DNA of 38,619 nucleotides, taken from Clostridia bacterium. GTDB lineage: Bacteria > Bacillota > Clostridia > Peptostreptococcales > Anaerovoracaceae. The position numbers and the translations under genes are program-made. The notes beneath the pieces were generated by a model, which was not told the DNA's origin, ran no database searches, and saw only the letters and a program-made list of their open reading frames with translations. Location: contig JAKSSL010000010.1 in NCBI GenBank assembly GCA_024403115.1, positions 1 to 38,619 of the forward strand, given 5' to 3'. The number at the start of each line of letters is the position of its first letter. Position 1 is the stretch's first letter. Of the stretch, positions 25,190 to 33,531 are shown one piece after another.

Positions 25190-26743
25190 ATGAAGGTTAC
25201 CGTTGCAGATTGCGCACAACTGGATGTTCTACAAAGTGCAAAGCTTTTGACTTACAACAGCAATATGGGAAACAGAGTTACTTCTGTATCAGTTTTGGAT
25301 GCCATGTCCGTGGAAGACGCTTTGACTTATCATGGAATTAGGGGCCAATTACTGCTTACAAGTTTTGCCGGAATAACAAATAACGGCTACATGCAAAGCC
25401 AAATTGTTGAAGCTCTTGCTAAGGTGGGAGTTGCAGGCATTATTGTTTTCCAAAATCAAGGGGAAAAGCTGGTTCAAAAGCAAACCCTTGAAGTTGCTAC
25501 AAGATTAGATTTCCCTATCTTGGAAATCACAGCGTCAAGAAAGATAAACTATTCCACAGCTATTAAAGCTATTGAGGATAGAATTTTATACGGCAATACG
25601 TATACAAACAATTTAATATCCAAGACTATTTATCATCTGCTTAATACGGAGAAATACACAAATTTCCAAGCAGCCATGAGAGAAGCCGCAATTATCAACA
25701 ACATACAGTTAGTCTTGTTTACACCGGACTATCAACCGGTCTTTTCCATTGAAACTAGACAGGCAGTATCTATTGCTGATGCGGTTAAAGTGGCAAAAAA
25801 CAGCAAGGTTGAAAAGAGCAGACTTTATCAATTCCTTAACATTAGCAATGTTTTAACTTACTGGGGTTTGGTAAATATTGCTGGCGTGGATTATGTGATG
25901 TTGATCGTTGATAACGATGATGAATATACACAAAGTGAGATAACTCAATTAGCTGGAATCATTGAAATATCAATGAATATCTGGCAATATTCACCAGACA
26001 AGAACAATAATTTGGAATTTGTCCGTGCCCTTGATAGAGGTGATATTAACATAGCAAAGCTAATCTACAAGGAATTAGATATGGACGAATATGAGATTCT
26101 AAGTGTCTTTGATATTAAGAATCTGGACAGAGAACTCTTTGTAAAAGCAGTGGAAAAATATGAGAAAGAGTACGGATTTAAGATTATTTCCGTGCAAGAT
26201 GAAGAGGACAGCCTTGGAATCATTCTCGGTGAAATGAACGAGTTCGCTAACGAAAATTGCGTGGCCATTTATGACGATCTAAAGCTATTAGGAGATAGGG
26301 TGAGAATTTACCAATCAACTAATTTGGAGGGCATAGAGGAAGCCATAAACGCTTTTGCTTTAATAAACGAAACTGCAACTTTAGTAGGAAAAGTTTTCCC
26401 TTACAAGAGAGTTTTCTCAAAGTACGAGTTGACTTTGGTTGCAAACTGCATACAAATTCAAACTCAAGGTGGAACTTTAAAAACAAGATATGAAAATATG
26501 TTAAAGCCTTTCTATAGAAGTATCAGCGAAAACAAGGCGGATGCTTTAATAGAAACATTGGAAACATTAATTCTTGATACTGGAATGAACGGAAACATGG
26601 CAGCAAAATTCTTGAATGTCCATGTGAACACAATTCAGTACAGACTTAAGAAAATTGACCAAATACTTGGCAGTGAATCATTAGGAACAAGAGGAATACC
26701 AGGATTAACCTTGGCATTAGCTCTAAAAAGAATCGAGGAATAA
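25190..26743 (+). CDS. PucR family transcriptional regulator
   Basis: A 517-residue regulator. Residues about 1-125 match the PucR N-terminal purine-catabolism-type domain ([37 protein letters not shown]). A GGDEF-like or CdaR-like middle region follows (about 290-410: [18 protein letters not shown]). A C-terminal PucR helix-turn-helix contains [20 protein letters not shown]. The family regulates purine, polyhydroxyalkanoate or sugar-diacid genes in other bacteria, but its target here is unknown. AGAGGA precedes the ATG. It is inserted between ftsH and coaX, genes that are often closer neighbours in Firmicutes. Confidence 0.85.
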   Translation: MKVTVADCAQLDVLQSAKLLTYNSNMGNRVTSVSVLDAMSVEDALTYHGIRGQLLLTSFAGITNNGYMQSQIVEALAKVGVAGIIVFQNQGEKLVQKQTLEVATRLDFPILEITASRKINYSTAIKAIEDRILYGNTYTNNLISKTIYHLLNTEKYTNFQAAMREAAIINNIQLVLFTPDYQPVFSIETRQAVSIADAVKVAKNSKVEKSRLYQFLNISNVLTYWGLVNIAGVDYVMLIVDNDDEYTQSEITQLAGIIEISMNIWQYSPDKNNNLEFVRALDRGDINIAKLIYKELDMDEYEILSVFDIKNLDRELFVKAVEKYEKEYGFKIISVQDEEDSLGIILGEMNEFANENCVAIYDDLKLLGDRVRIYQSTNLEGIEEAINAFALINETATLVGKVFPYKRVFSKYELTLVANCIQIQTQGGTLKTRYENMLKPFYRSISENKADALIETLETLILDTGMNGNMAAKFLNVHVNTIQYRLKKIDQILGSESLGTRGIPGLTLALALKRIEE

Positions 26744-26745
26744 AA

Positions 26746-27540
26746 ATGTTATTAGCTTTTGATGTAGGAAACAGCAATATCGTACTGGGAGTTTTCCAAG
26801 ACGGAAAATTGCTAACAAATTGGAGAATTGAAACAGACCAAGCAAAGAGTGCCGACGAGTACGGCATGCTGATTAATCAGCTATTTGCTTATGAGAATTT
26901 AGATCCGGCTCAAGTGAAGGATGTGATTATATCAACAGTTGTACCTTCCTTGGTATTTACTTTGCAACACATGAGCACAAAGTATTTTAACAAGCGTGCC
27001 ATAGTTGTTGGACCAGGAGTAAAAACCGGATTAGTTGTAAAATATGACAATCCAAAACAGGTGGGAGCAGACCGTATTGTAAATGCTGTTGCAGCATTTG
27101 AAAAATATGGTGGTCCGCTGATTATTATCGACTTTGGTACAGCCACAACTTTCTGTGCTGTTACTGATAAAGCCGAGTATTTAGGCGGAACTATCGCTCC
27201 AGGTTTAAAGATTTCATCGGATGCTTTGTTTGAAAAGACATCAAAGCTTCCTAAGGTTGAAATTGAAGAACCTGGTCGAGTTATCTGCAAAAACACTATT
27301 TCCAGCATGCAATCAGGTTTAGTTTATGGCCATATGGGCTTAGTTGAATACATTGTTAGAAAGATGAAAGCTGAGCTACAGGAAATATGTGGTGAAGACA
27401 AGGAAGTAACTGTTGTTGCCACAGGTGGATTGGCTAATTTGATTGAAAACGGTGTTGATTGTGTTGACCATATCGACAAGTTATTAACACTTGAAGGATT
27501 GCAAATTATTTATTGTAAGAACAAGCGCCAACCTAAGTAG
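26746..27540 (+). CDS. coaX: Type III pantothenate kinase CoaX
   Basis: A 264-residue ASKHA-fold kinase performing the first step of coenzyme A synthesis. Motifs are [16 protein letters not shown] with the phosphate-binding D6, GPGVKTGL, the pantothenate-site [44 protein letters not shown] and VVATGGLAN. The family needs a monovalent cation and is not feedback-inhibited by CoA. GAGGA lies just before the ATG, overlapping the end of the PucR gene. CoA supply is relevant to amino-acid fermentation through acyl-CoA. Confidence 0.96.
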   Translation: MLLAFDVGNSNIVLGVFQDGKLLTNWRIETDQAKSADEYGMLINQLFAYENLDPAQVKDVIISTVVPSLVFTLQHMSTKYFNKRAIVVGPGVKTGLVVKYDNPKQVGADRIVNAVAAFEKYGGPLIIIDFGTATTFCAVTDKAEYLGGTIAPGLKISSDALFEKTSKLPKVEIEEPGRVICKNTISSMQSGLVYGHMGLVEYIVRKMKAELQEICGEDKEVTVVATGGLANLIENGVDCVDHIDKLLTLEGLQIIYCKNKRQPK

Positions 27541-27549
27541 TTGGTGCTT
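27523..27549 (+). terminator. Hairpin at the end of coaX
   Basis: A ten-pair stem (27523-27532 with 27540-27549, one G-T pair) spans the coaX stop codon; it is followed only by TTAG. It may be a weak terminator or an mRNA-end structure between coaX and dus. Confidence 0.35.
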
Positions 27550-27566
27550 TTAGATTATGTCCTAAG

Positions 27567-28514
27567 ATGTGTAAAATTGGAAATGTACAATTGAATAGTC
27601 CCTTTCTATTAGGGCCAATGGCTGGCATTACCGATGCACCTTTTAGGCTTCTTTGCGAGGAGCAGGGTGCAGGTTTAAGCTACACAGAGATGATAAGTGC
27701 AAAAGGCTTGTGGTACAAGGATAAGAACACAGCCAAGCTGTCTTATACCTATCCTGAAGAGAAGAATGTTGCCATTCAAATCTTTGGACATGAGCCTGAT
27801 ATTATGGCTTTTGCCGCTGAAAAGCTAGATCCTTTGCCAAATAAAATACTGGACATCAATATTGGTTGCCCAGTACCAAAAGTTGTAAAGAATCATGACG
27901 GTTCATATATGATGCATGATCCGGAAAATGTTTATCAAGTTGTAAAAGCAATGGTAGGTGCTACTGATAAGCCTGTAAGCGCTAAAATACGTCTAGGCTG
28001 GGACGAAAACCATATTAATGCTGTGGAAGTGGCTCACGCCTTACAATCGGCTGGAGCCAGCGCTATAGCGGTTCACGGTAGAACTAGAGAACAATTCTAC
28101 GAGGGCAAGGCTAATTGGGATGAAATAAGGAAAGTAAAGGAAAGTGTGAGTATTCCCGTAATCGCCAATGGAGATGTGGTTGACTTGGAAAGCGCCAAGG
28201 CAATTATGGAGACTACAGGATGTGACATGGTTATGATAGCCCGCGGTGCTTTGGGAAATCCTTGGCTTTTTAAAGAACTTAATATGGGCGAAAAATACAG
28301 CCCTAGCAATGAAGAAAAAAGGGATACCATCATTCGCCATCTGAATATGCTGGTTGCTTTAAAAGGAGAATATGTTGCAGTACGTGAAATGCGTAAACAT
28401 ATAGGCTGGTATATGAAGGGAATGCATGGTGCAGCAAAATTCAGGGGAAGAATTAATCAAATTGATAATTTGAAAGAATTACAGGATGAGATTGTTCGTC
28501 TGTTTGATTGTTAA
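27567..28514 (+). CDS. tRNA-dihydrouridine synthase (DusB-like)
   Basis: A 315-residue FMN enzyme that reduces uridines in the tRNA D-loop. The TIM-barrel carries GPMAGITDAPFRLLC, NIGCPVPKVVKNHDG, KIRLGWDENHINAVEVA, AIAVHGRTREQFYEG, PVIANGDVVD and MIARGALGNPWLF (FMN phosphate site), and a C-terminal helical domain with REMRKHIGWYMKGMHGA. The sequence is closest to the DusB group typical of Firmicutes. No clear ribosome site precedes the ATG. It follows coaX as in several Clostridia. Confidence 0.93.
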   Translation: MCKIGNVQLNSPFLLGPMAGITDAPFRLLCEEQGAGLSYTEMISAKGLWYKDKNTAKLSYTYPEEKNVAIQIFGHEPDIMAFAAEKLDPLPNKILDINIGCPVPKVVKNHDGSYMMHDPENVYQVVKAMVGATDKPVSAKIRLGWDENHINAVEVAHALQSAGASAIAVHGRTREQFYEGKANWDEIRKVKESVSIPVIANGDVVDLESAKAIMETTGCDMVMIARGALGNPWLFKELNMGEKYSPSNEEKRDTIIRHLNMLVALKGEYVAVREMRKHIGWYMKGMHGAAKFRGRINQIDNLKELQDEIVRLFDC

Positions 28515-28531
28515 CGATTTAATGTTATAAT
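28503..28531 (+). promoter_or_regulatory. Promoter of reverse rubrerythrin
   Basis: TTTGAT, 17 bases, TATAAT, overlapping the last codons of dus. The -10 lies inside the PerR-like box at 28525-28539. Start near 28538. Confidence 0.55.
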
Positions 28532-28539
28532 AGTTATAT
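28525..28539 (+). promoter_or_regulatory. PerR-like operator box
   Basis: TTATAATAGTTATAT matches the PerR consensus TTATAATNATTATAA at 12 of 14 defined positions. It covers the -10 of the rubrerythrin promoter, so repressor binding would block transcription. PerR control of reverse rubrerythrins is established in Clostridium acetobutylicum; here it is inferred from the site alone. Confidence 0.55.
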
Positions 28540-28576
28540 GACAATGTTATACTACAATTTTTAAGGAGGAAGAATT

Positions 28577-29125
28577 ATGTCAGAGATTAAATGGGTTTGT
28601 TCAGTATGTGGTTATGTACATGTAGGTCCAGAGGCACCAGATGAATGTCCAGTTTGCCATGCAAAAGCTGATAAGTTTAAGAAGCAAGAAGGTGACATGG
28701 AATGGGCTGCAGAACACGTAGTTGGTGTTGCACAAGGTGTTGATCCTGAAATTATTCAAGGATTAAGAGAAAATTTCCAAGGAGAATGCTCTGAAGTTGG
28801 TATGTATTTAGCAATGGCAAGAGTTGCTCATAGAGAAGGATATCCTGAAATTGGTTTATATTGGGAAAAAGCTGCTTACGAAGAAGCAGAACACGCTGCA
28901 AAATTTGCAGAACTATTAGGTGAAGTACTTACAGATTCAACAAAGAAGAACCTTGAAATGAGAGTTGAAGCTGAATGTGGCGCAACAGCAGGCAAGTTTG
29001 AACTTGCTAAGAAAGCTAAGGAACAAGGCTTAGATGCAATCCACGACACAGTTCACGAAATGGCTCGCGATGAAGCTAGACACGGTAAGGCATTCAAGGG
29101 CTTACTTGAAAGATATTTCAAATAG
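28577..29125 (+). CDS. Reverse rubrerythrin
   Basis: A 182-residue cytoplasmic non-haem iron protein. The rubredoxin-like iron centre is at the N-terminus (C8, C11, C24, C27 in [10 protein letters not shown] and [10 protein letters not shown]), followed by a ferritin-like di-iron four-helix domain with EXXH-type ligands ([46 protein letters not shown]). This reversed order defines the reverse rubrerythrins, which reduce hydrogen peroxide and oxygen with NADH-derived electrons and protect anaerobes. AAGGAGGA precedes the ATG, and the gene has its own promoter, a PerR-like box and a terminator, so it is monocistronic. Confidence 0.95.
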   Translation: MSEIKWVCSVCGYVHVGPEAPDECPVCHAKADKFKKQEGDMEWAAEHVVGVAQGVDPEIIQGLRENFQGECSEVGMYLAMARVAHREGYPEIGLYWEKAAYEEAEHAAKFAELLGEVLTDSTKKNLEMRVEAECGATAGKFELAKKAKEQGLDAIHDTVHEMARDEARHGKAFKGLLERYFK

Positions 29126-29134
29126 AGAATAATT

Positions 29135-29159
29135 AAGCACGCAATATGCGTGCTTTTTT
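29135..29159 (+). terminator. Terminator of reverse rubrerythrin
   Basis: Perfect nine-pair stem (29135-29143 with 29147-29155), three-base loop and a run of T bases. Confidence 0.9.
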
Positions 29160-29210
29160 AGTGCCAAGCTTCGCCAAAACGGAAGACGAACATAATTGCA
29201 AATCCTTTGA

Positions 29211-29239
29211 TTGACAGAGCATAGGCCATATGCTAGAAT
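29211..29239 (+). promoter_or_regulatory. Consensus promoter of the zinc-ribbon/lgt genes
   Basis: Perfect TTGACA, 17 bases, TAGAAT with TGC in front. Start near 29246, 28 bases before the ATG at 29274. The -35 occupies the site of a spurious upstream TTG start. Confidence 0.8.
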
Positions 29240-29273
29240 AAAATTGTTAAGTATGACCAAGGAGGTAAATGAA

Positions 29274-29795
29274 ATGATTTGTAATAAATGTGGAGCAGAG
29301 GTTCCTGAAGGCGCAAAGTTTTGCCCAGTTTGTGGTGCAAGTTTAGAAGCGGCAGAAGAGGTTAAGGAAAATGTAGAAACAGTCGAGGCCGAAAAGGTGA
29401 CAAATGGGGATTTTGCAGGCAACGATGAAGAATTCGATTTCGGAAAAGCTGAAAACGATGCAAAGGAAGCTTTCTCAGGCGATAGCGTTGAAAATAGCGC
29501 AAAGAATTACTCCATCGCAGCTTTAGTACTAGGTTTAGTTGGTACAGTTGGATCATGGATTCCAATCGTGCGATACTGTTCATTTGTTGCAGCAATCCTA
29601 GCAATCATATTTGGTAACAAGGCTAGAAAGATGACTCGTGAAATATATGGACAACCAAATGGAATGGCAACAGCAGGATTCGTTCTAGGTATTGTTGCTG
29701 TAGGATTATCTGCGCTAGCAATTGCATGTGTTTGTTTCATAGGCGGTGCAGCACTTACTGATCCATCATTTTTGGATGCATTAGAAGGAATGTAG
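29274..29795 (+). CDS. Zinc-ribbon membrane protein (DUF4190-like)
   Basis: A 173-residue protein of unknown function. Residues 1-23 form a zinc ribbon (MICNKCGAEVPEGAKFCPVC), residues about 25-75 are an acidic linker, and the C-terminal part has two membrane helices (about 80-110 and 130-160) of the DUF4190 style, with FGNKARKMTREIYGQPNGMA in the loop between them. The ATG at 29274 is chosen because GGAGG lies eight bases upstream and the promoter lies before it. It is followed five bases later by an Lgt-like gene, so they are probably co-transcribed. A role in envelope sensing is only a guess. Confidence 0.8.
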   Translation: MICNKCGAEVPEGAKFCPVCGASLEAAEEVKENVETVEAEKVTNGDFAGNDEEFDFGKAENDAKEAFSGDSVENSAKNYSIAALVLGLVGTVGSWIPIVRYCSFVAAILAIIFGNKARKMTREIYGQPNGMATAGFVLGIVAVGLSALAIACVCFIGGAALTDPSFLDALEGM

Positions 29796-29800
29796 GATTT

Positions 29801-30547
29801 ATGTTTCCAAGTTTCGAAATATTTGGAAAAACAATAAATACGTACTCATTAATGGCCATTATTGGAGCTACAATAATGGCTGTTTTTGTATGCAAATTGA
29901 TTAAAAAAGACGGTCGCAATATGGAAATAGATGACTGGTTTTCCTGCGTTCTAGTGTCCGCTCTTGGGGTGTTAGCGGGTTCCCATTTGCTCTATGGAAT
30001 TACCAATATTAGCTATTGGGGAGCTTTGAAAGAAGCCACTTGGGACAACTTATGGCCAGTGATAAAAGTAATATTTGGAGGGAGCGTTTTCTACGGCGGG
30101 CTGATAGTCGGTTTAATCACATATTATATTATGCTAAAGCATAAACGCTTTAGAGGACAAAGGCTTGAAACTGAATCTGTAAGGTATTATTTAAATCTTG
30201 CAGGCATTGGAATTCCACTATTTCACGGCTTTGCCAGAATCGGATGTTTCCTGGGAGGATGCTGCTACGGTATAGACAATTTCCCAGTGCAATTGCTGGA
30301 ATCGGCCGTTGAATTTGGACTGTTCTTCCTAATGTTTGTACTATACAGGAAGGGCAAAAAGTATATATTGGAATGCTATTTAATGCTCTATGCTGTGGCC
30401 AGATTCTTTATAGAATTTTTGAGGGGAGATCAAATCAGAGGTTTTGTGGGAGTGCTTTCCACATCCCAGTTTATCAGCGTTATTGTGCTGGCGGTATGCG
30501 GGTTTATATTGTTCAGAGAAGTTCATATGGAGAAAAATAAGCAATAA
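29801..30547 (+). CDS. Prolipoprotein diacylglyceryl transferase (Lgt) family protein
   Basis: A 248-residue polytopic membrane protein with about seven helices. Family segments are GGSVFYGGLIVGLITYYI, the signature-like HGFARIGCFLGGCCYG, PVQLLESAVEFGLFFLMFVL and the C-terminal RFFIEFLRGDQIRG. Lgt moves diacylglycerol from phosphatidylglycerol to the lipobox cysteine, the step before LspA (10555). The signature diverges from classical Lgt (GRIGNFIN) and has a Cys-rich GGCCYG, a form seen in shorter Lgt-like proteins of Firmicutes, so true lipoprotein-modifying activity is likely but not certain. A terminator follows. Confidence 0.8.
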   Translation: MFPSFEIFGKTINTYSLMAIIGATIMAVFVCKLIKKDGRNMEIDDWFSCVLVSALGVLAGSHLLYGITNISYWGALKEATWDNLWPVIKVIFGGSVFYGGLIVGLITYYIMLKHKRFRGQRLETESVRYYLNLAGIGIPLFHGFARIGCFLGGCCYGIDNFPVQLLESAVEFGLFFLMFVLYRKGKKYILECYLMLYAVARFFIEFLRGDQIRGFVGVLSTSQFISVIVLAVCGFILFREVHMEKNKQ

Positions 30548-30577
30548 AAAAGCGAGGGAGACACATCCTCGCTTTTT
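30547..30577. terminator. Bidirectional terminator between lgt-like gene and rpsT
   Basis: An 11-pair stem (30547-30557 with 30567-30577), nine-base loop, A-run on the left and T-run on the right, placed between convergent genes. Confidence 0.88.
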
Positions 30578-30631
30578 ATTTTTACTCACGTAAAAGGCAT
30601 TTAACTTATGCCATTGGTGGGACGGGTGAGA

Positions 30632-30904
30632 TTACTTTGCTGCTTTTGCAGCGTTGAATCTTTTTGCTAGTCTTGATGTTTTTCTTGAAGCAGCTTCCTT
30701 TGAGATAACATGCTTTGCTGCAGCTTGCTTTAACTTCTTTTCACAAAGAACTAGCTTTTCAGCAGCGTCATCCATGTCGCCAGCTTCTAATGCAAGATCA
30801 AAGTCCTTTAAAGTTTCCTTTAAATGATTTTTAACTCTCTTGTTTCTTGCAGTTTTCTTGTCAATAACTAAGATTCTCTTCTTTGCGGATTTAATATTTG
30901 CCAT
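30632..30904 (-). CDS. rpsT: 30S ribosomal protein S20
   Basis: A 90-residue, very basic helical protein binding 16S rRNA near the 5' domain and helix 44. It starts with the family motif MANIKSAKKR and has KTARNKRVKNHLKETLKDF and KEAASRKTSRLAKRFNAA. The ATG at 30904 is chosen over one four codons upstream because it matches the family start and AAGGTGGG lies seven bases before it. It is a single-gene unit with its own promoter, as usual for rpsT. Confidence 0.97.
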   Translation of the reverse strand: MANIKSAKKRILVIDKKTARNKRVKNHLKETLKDFDLALEAGDMDDAAEKLVLCEKKLKQAAAKHVISKEAASRKTSRLAKRFNAAKAAK

Positions 30905-30949
30905 ATTATTTCCCACCTTTCTCTAATATTTGCTCAAATTCGCTCAATA

Positions 30950-30978
30950 AGTATATAACAAAAACCTTGTAATTGCAA
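30950..30978 (-). promoter_or_regulatory. Promoter of rpsT
   Basis: On the minus strand: TTGCAA, 17 bases, TATACT, about 46 bases before the rpsT ATG. Confidence 0.7.
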
Positions 30979-31034
30979 GCGTTTTTTGCCAGAAGTCTAG
31001 GGGATTTTGTGTATAAAAAATACAAATAAAATAC

Positions 31035-31062
31035 TTGAAAAAAATTCTATTTGTGGTATTAT
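31035..31062 (+). promoter_or_regulatory. Promoter of kdd1
   Basis: TTGAAA, 16 bases, TATTAT with TGG before it (extended -10). Start near 31069, giving a leader of about 75 bases. Confidence 0.65.
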
Positions 31063-31068
31063 AGAATA

Positions 31069-31143
31069 TGTAAAAGGACGCGTATGTCCTTTGTAAAAAT
31101 TCAGATGTAAAATATAAATATATATGAAAAGGAGAATTTTACA
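31069..31143 (+). promoter_or_regulatory. Structured 5' leader of kdd1
   Basis: A seven-pair hairpin AAAGGAC/GTCCTTT (31073-31079 with 31086-31092) stands near the 5' end. TGTAAAA occurs at 31069, 31092 and 31106, and its complement ATTTTACA (31136-31143) directly precedes the ATG; pairing of the copy at 31106 would loop out the AAGGAG ribosome site (31129-31134). It may control stability or translation. No known riboswitch class is recognised. Confidence 0.4.
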
Positions 31144-32229
31144 ATGGCTAAACAATTTAAAGTTGGAGATCCTTATGGAATTCACAGAGTAATCGAACCT
31201 AAGGGTGTTCTTCCTCAACCAGCAGAAAAGGTTGACAACACTATGGAAATCTATGATAACGAAGTTCTTATCGATATTAAGACTCTTAACATCGACTCAG
31301 CTTCATTCACAGAAATCGCTAGACAAGCAAAGATTCAATTAGGAATTGACGAAGCAACTCCTAACACTGATCCAGCTGTTGAAGAACAAACTAAGAAGAT
31401 TATCATGAACATCGTTGAGACAACTGGTAAGCACAAGAACCCATGGACTGGTTCAGGCGGTATGTTAATCGGTACTGTTGCAGAAGTTGGTCCTAAGTTC
31501 AAGGGCGACTTAAAGGTTGGTGACAAGGTTGCTACATTAGTATCACTTTCATTAACTCCATTAAAGCTTCAAGAAATTACTGATATTAGACCAGAAGTTG
31601 ACCAAGTAGACGTAGTAGGTCAAGCTATCTTATTCGAAACTGGTTTATTCGCAGTACTTCCTGATGATATTCCTGAAAACTTAGCATTATCAGCATTAGA
31701 CGTTGCTGGTGCTCCTGCTCAAGCAGCTAAGATCTGCAGACCAGGAAACACTGTAGTAGTTATGGGTGGTGGCGGAAAGTCCGGTATCCTAATTTGCTAC
31801 GTAGCTAAGAAGATGGTAGGCGTAACTGGTAAGGTTATCTGCGTTGACGGATTCCAATCATCAATCGACAGAGCTAAGTCAGTAAACGTTGCTGATGAAT
31901 ACATCGTTGCTAACGCTGCAGACGCTGTAGAAGTTTACAACAAGGTTAAGGAAGCTACAGATGGTAAGTTAGCTGACGTTACAATCAACGTAGTTAACAT
32001 TCCTAACACTGAAATGGGTTCAATCCTTGCTACACATGACGATGGTATGGTTTACTTCTTCTCAATGGCAACAAGCTTCACTAAGGCTGCATTAGGAGCT
32101 GAAGGTGTTGGTAAGGACGTTGACATGTTAATGGGTAACGGATACACTAAGGGTCACGCTGCTGTAACTCTTGAAATCTTAAGAGAAAGCAAGGAAATCA
32201 GAGACTTATTCACTAAGTTATATGCTTAG
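31144..32229 (+). CDS. kdd: L-erythro-3,5-diaminohexanoate dehydrogenase, copy 1
   Basis: A 361-residue NAD(P)-dependent enzyme of lysine fermentation. It oxidatively deaminates 3,5-diaminohexanoate to 5-amino-3-oxohexanoate. It resembles medium-chain alcohol-dehydrogenase folds: an N-terminal catalytic part (PKGVLPQPAEK, NPWTGSGGMLIGTVAEVG), the nucleotide-binding loop VVVMGGGGKSGI (about 205-216), and a conserved FFSMATSFTKAALGAEGVGK. The family has a conserved length near 345-360. AAGGAG precedes the ATG. Codon choice is highly restricted (mostly AAG, GAC, AAC, TTC, GCT), as for very abundant proteins. A paralogue about 75 percent identical by hand count follows. The family call is firm; which paralogue is the main Kdd is not. 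Confidence 0.9.
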   Translation: MAKQFKVGDPYGIHRVIEPKGVLPQPAEKVDNTMEIYDNEVLIDIKTLNIDSASFTEIARQAKIQLGIDEATPNTDPAVEEQTKKIIMNIVETTGKHKNPWTGSGGMLIGTVAEVGPKFKGDLKVGDKVATLVSLSLTPLKLQEITDIRPEVDQVDVVGQAILFETGLFAVLPDDIPENLALSALDVAGAPAQAAKICRPGNTVVVMGGGGKSGILICYVAKKMVGVTGKVICVDGFQSSIDRAKSVNVADEYIVANAADAVEVYNKVKEATDGKLADVTINVVNIPNTEMGSILATHDDGMVYFFSMATSFTKAALGAEGVGKDVDMLMGNGYTKGHAAVTLEILRESKEIRDLFTKLYA

Positions 32230-32230
32230 T

Positions 32231-32302
32231 TGATAGCCAGTAAAACTGATAGACCAGCAGGCAATTTAGGTCATCGATAGATGACGGTAAATTCAAAAAA
32301 TT
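32231..32302 (+). other. Structured segment after kdd1, possible 3' UTR RNA
   Basis: Between the kdd1 stop and its terminator lie a 12-pair hairpin (32263-32268 and 32270-32275 with 32280-32285 and 32288-32293, GATA loop, small internal loop) and smaller CAG/CTG pairings at 32238-32257. With the terminator this would make a folded RNA of about 95 bases. No known class is recognised. Confidence 0.35.
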
Positions 32303-32327
32303 AACGGGATCGCAAGGTCCCGTTTTT
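32303..32327 (+). terminator. Terminator of kdd1
   Basis: A nine-pair stem (32303-32311 with 32316-32324, one G-T pair) capped by a GCAA tetraloop and followed by TTTGTT, the T-run starting in the stem. Confidence 0.85.
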
Positions 32328-32341
32328 GTTATTTCTGGGTA

Positions 32342-32370
32342 TTGATATTATGGTGCTTTGTTAGTATAAT
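32342..32370 (+). promoter_or_regulatory. Promoter of kdd2
   Basis: TTGATA, 17 bases, TATAAT. Start near 32377. AAGGAGGG (32403-32410) serves the ATG at 32420; the bases between them can form a small GGCT/AGCC hairpin. Confidence 0.75.
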
Positions 32371-32419
32371 ATTTTAAAAGAATTATGTATTTATAAGAAT
32401 ATAAGGAGGGCTTTTAGCC

Positions 32420-33493
32420 ATGAAACAAGGTGATGTATACGGAATCCACAGAGTTGTTTCCCCAAAAGGTGTTTTACCACAACCAGCAGAAAAACTGGAC
32501 AACAATATGGAGATTTATGACAATGAAGTTCTAATTAATGTAAAGACTTTGAACATCGACTCCGCTTCATTCACAGAAATAGCAAGACAGGCAAAAATCC
32601 AATTAGGAATAGACGAAAAGACTCCTAATACTGATGAAGCTGTCAAAGGACAGACTAAAAAGATTATTAAGGATATCGTTGCAAAAACAGGCAAGCACAA
32701 GAACCCTTGGACAGGTTCAGGCGGAATGCTAATTGGAACTGTTGAGGAGATAGGTGAGAATTTTGAAGGCACAATTAAAGTAGGCGACAAGATTGCCACT
32801 TTGGTATCACTTTCACTTACTCCACTTGTAATCGATGAAATCCTAGATATTAGACCTGAAATAGATCAAGTGGATATTATTGGTCACGCAATATTATTCC
32901 AAAGCGGACTTTATGCAAAACTTCCTGATGATATGCCAGAAGGCTTAGCTTTATCAGCATTAGACGTTGCAGGTGCACCTGCTCAAGCAGCTAAATTGTG
33001 CAGACCTGGCAACACTGTAGTTGTAATAGGCGGTGGCGGCAAATCAGGACTGCTATGCTTGTACGAAGCAAAGAAGCATGTGGGAGTTACAGGAAAAGTA
33101 ATTTGCGTAGCTGGTTCTCCTAAATCAGAGGAAAGAGCAAGAAAACTTGATTTAGCAGACGAATATTGCCATTTAGATGCTACAGATGCAGTGGCTGTTT
33201 ACGAAAAGATTTCAGAATTAACTAACGGAGAACTTGCTGATGTTGTTATCAATGTTGTAAACATAGAAAACACAGAGATGGCTTCCATTTTGGCATGCAA
33301 GGACGACGGAGTTGTTTACTTCTTCTCAATGGCAACAAGCTTTACAAAAGCAGCTTTGGGAGCTGAAGGCGTTGGCAAAGACGTTAACATGATGATTGGA
33401 AACGGATACTGCAAGGGCCACGCAGAGGTTACTCTTCAATGCTTGAGAGAACATCCTGGAATTAAAAAATTATTCGAAGAGATGTACGCTTAA
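32420..33493 (+). CDS. 3,5-diaminohexanoate dehydrogenase paralogue, copy 2
   Basis: A 357-residue paralogue of the preceding gene, sharing the same motifs (PKGVLPQPAEK, NPWTGSGGMLIGTV, VVVIGGGGKSGL, FFSMATSFTKAALGAEGVGK) and colinear throughout. By hand count the two differ at about 88 of 355 aligned positions. Differences cluster in the segment after the nucleotide loop (GSPKSEERARKLDL versus GFQSSIDRAKSVNV), which in such folds often sets cofactor preference, and near the C-terminus. Codon use is less restricted than in copy 1. It has its own promoter, so the pair may be used under different conditions or have different cofactor or substrate preference. The exact role is inferred. Confidence 0.85.
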   Translation: MKQGDVYGIHRVVSPKGVLPQPAEKLDNNMEIYDNEVLINVKTLNIDSASFTEIARQAKIQLGIDEKTPNTDEAVKGQTKKIIKDIVAKTGKHKNPWTGSGGMLIGTVEEIGENFEGTIKVGDKIATLVSLSLTPLVIDEILDIRPEIDQVDIIGHAILFQSGLYAKLPDDMPEGLALSALDVAGAPAQAAKLCRPGNTVVVIGGGGKSGLLCLYEAKKHVGVTGKVICVAGSPKSEERARKLDLADEYCHLDATDAVAVYEKISELTNGELADVVINVVNIENTEMASILACKDDGVVYFFSMATSFTKAALGAEGVGKDVNMMIGNGYCKGHAEVTLQCLREHPGIKKLFEEMYA

Positions 33494-33531
33494 AAAAGCT
33501 TTTAAAAACTAAATAAATAGACCAAAAAATG

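Noticed and set aside
29211..29273. TTG start adding 21 residues to the zinc-ribbon protein
   Set aside because: This codon is the -35 of a consensus promoter, and transcription starts after it.
32231..32302. tRNA gene or T-box leader after kdd1
   Set aside because: No cloverleaf with a T-loop and acceptor stem, and no T-box sequence or specifier hairpin.
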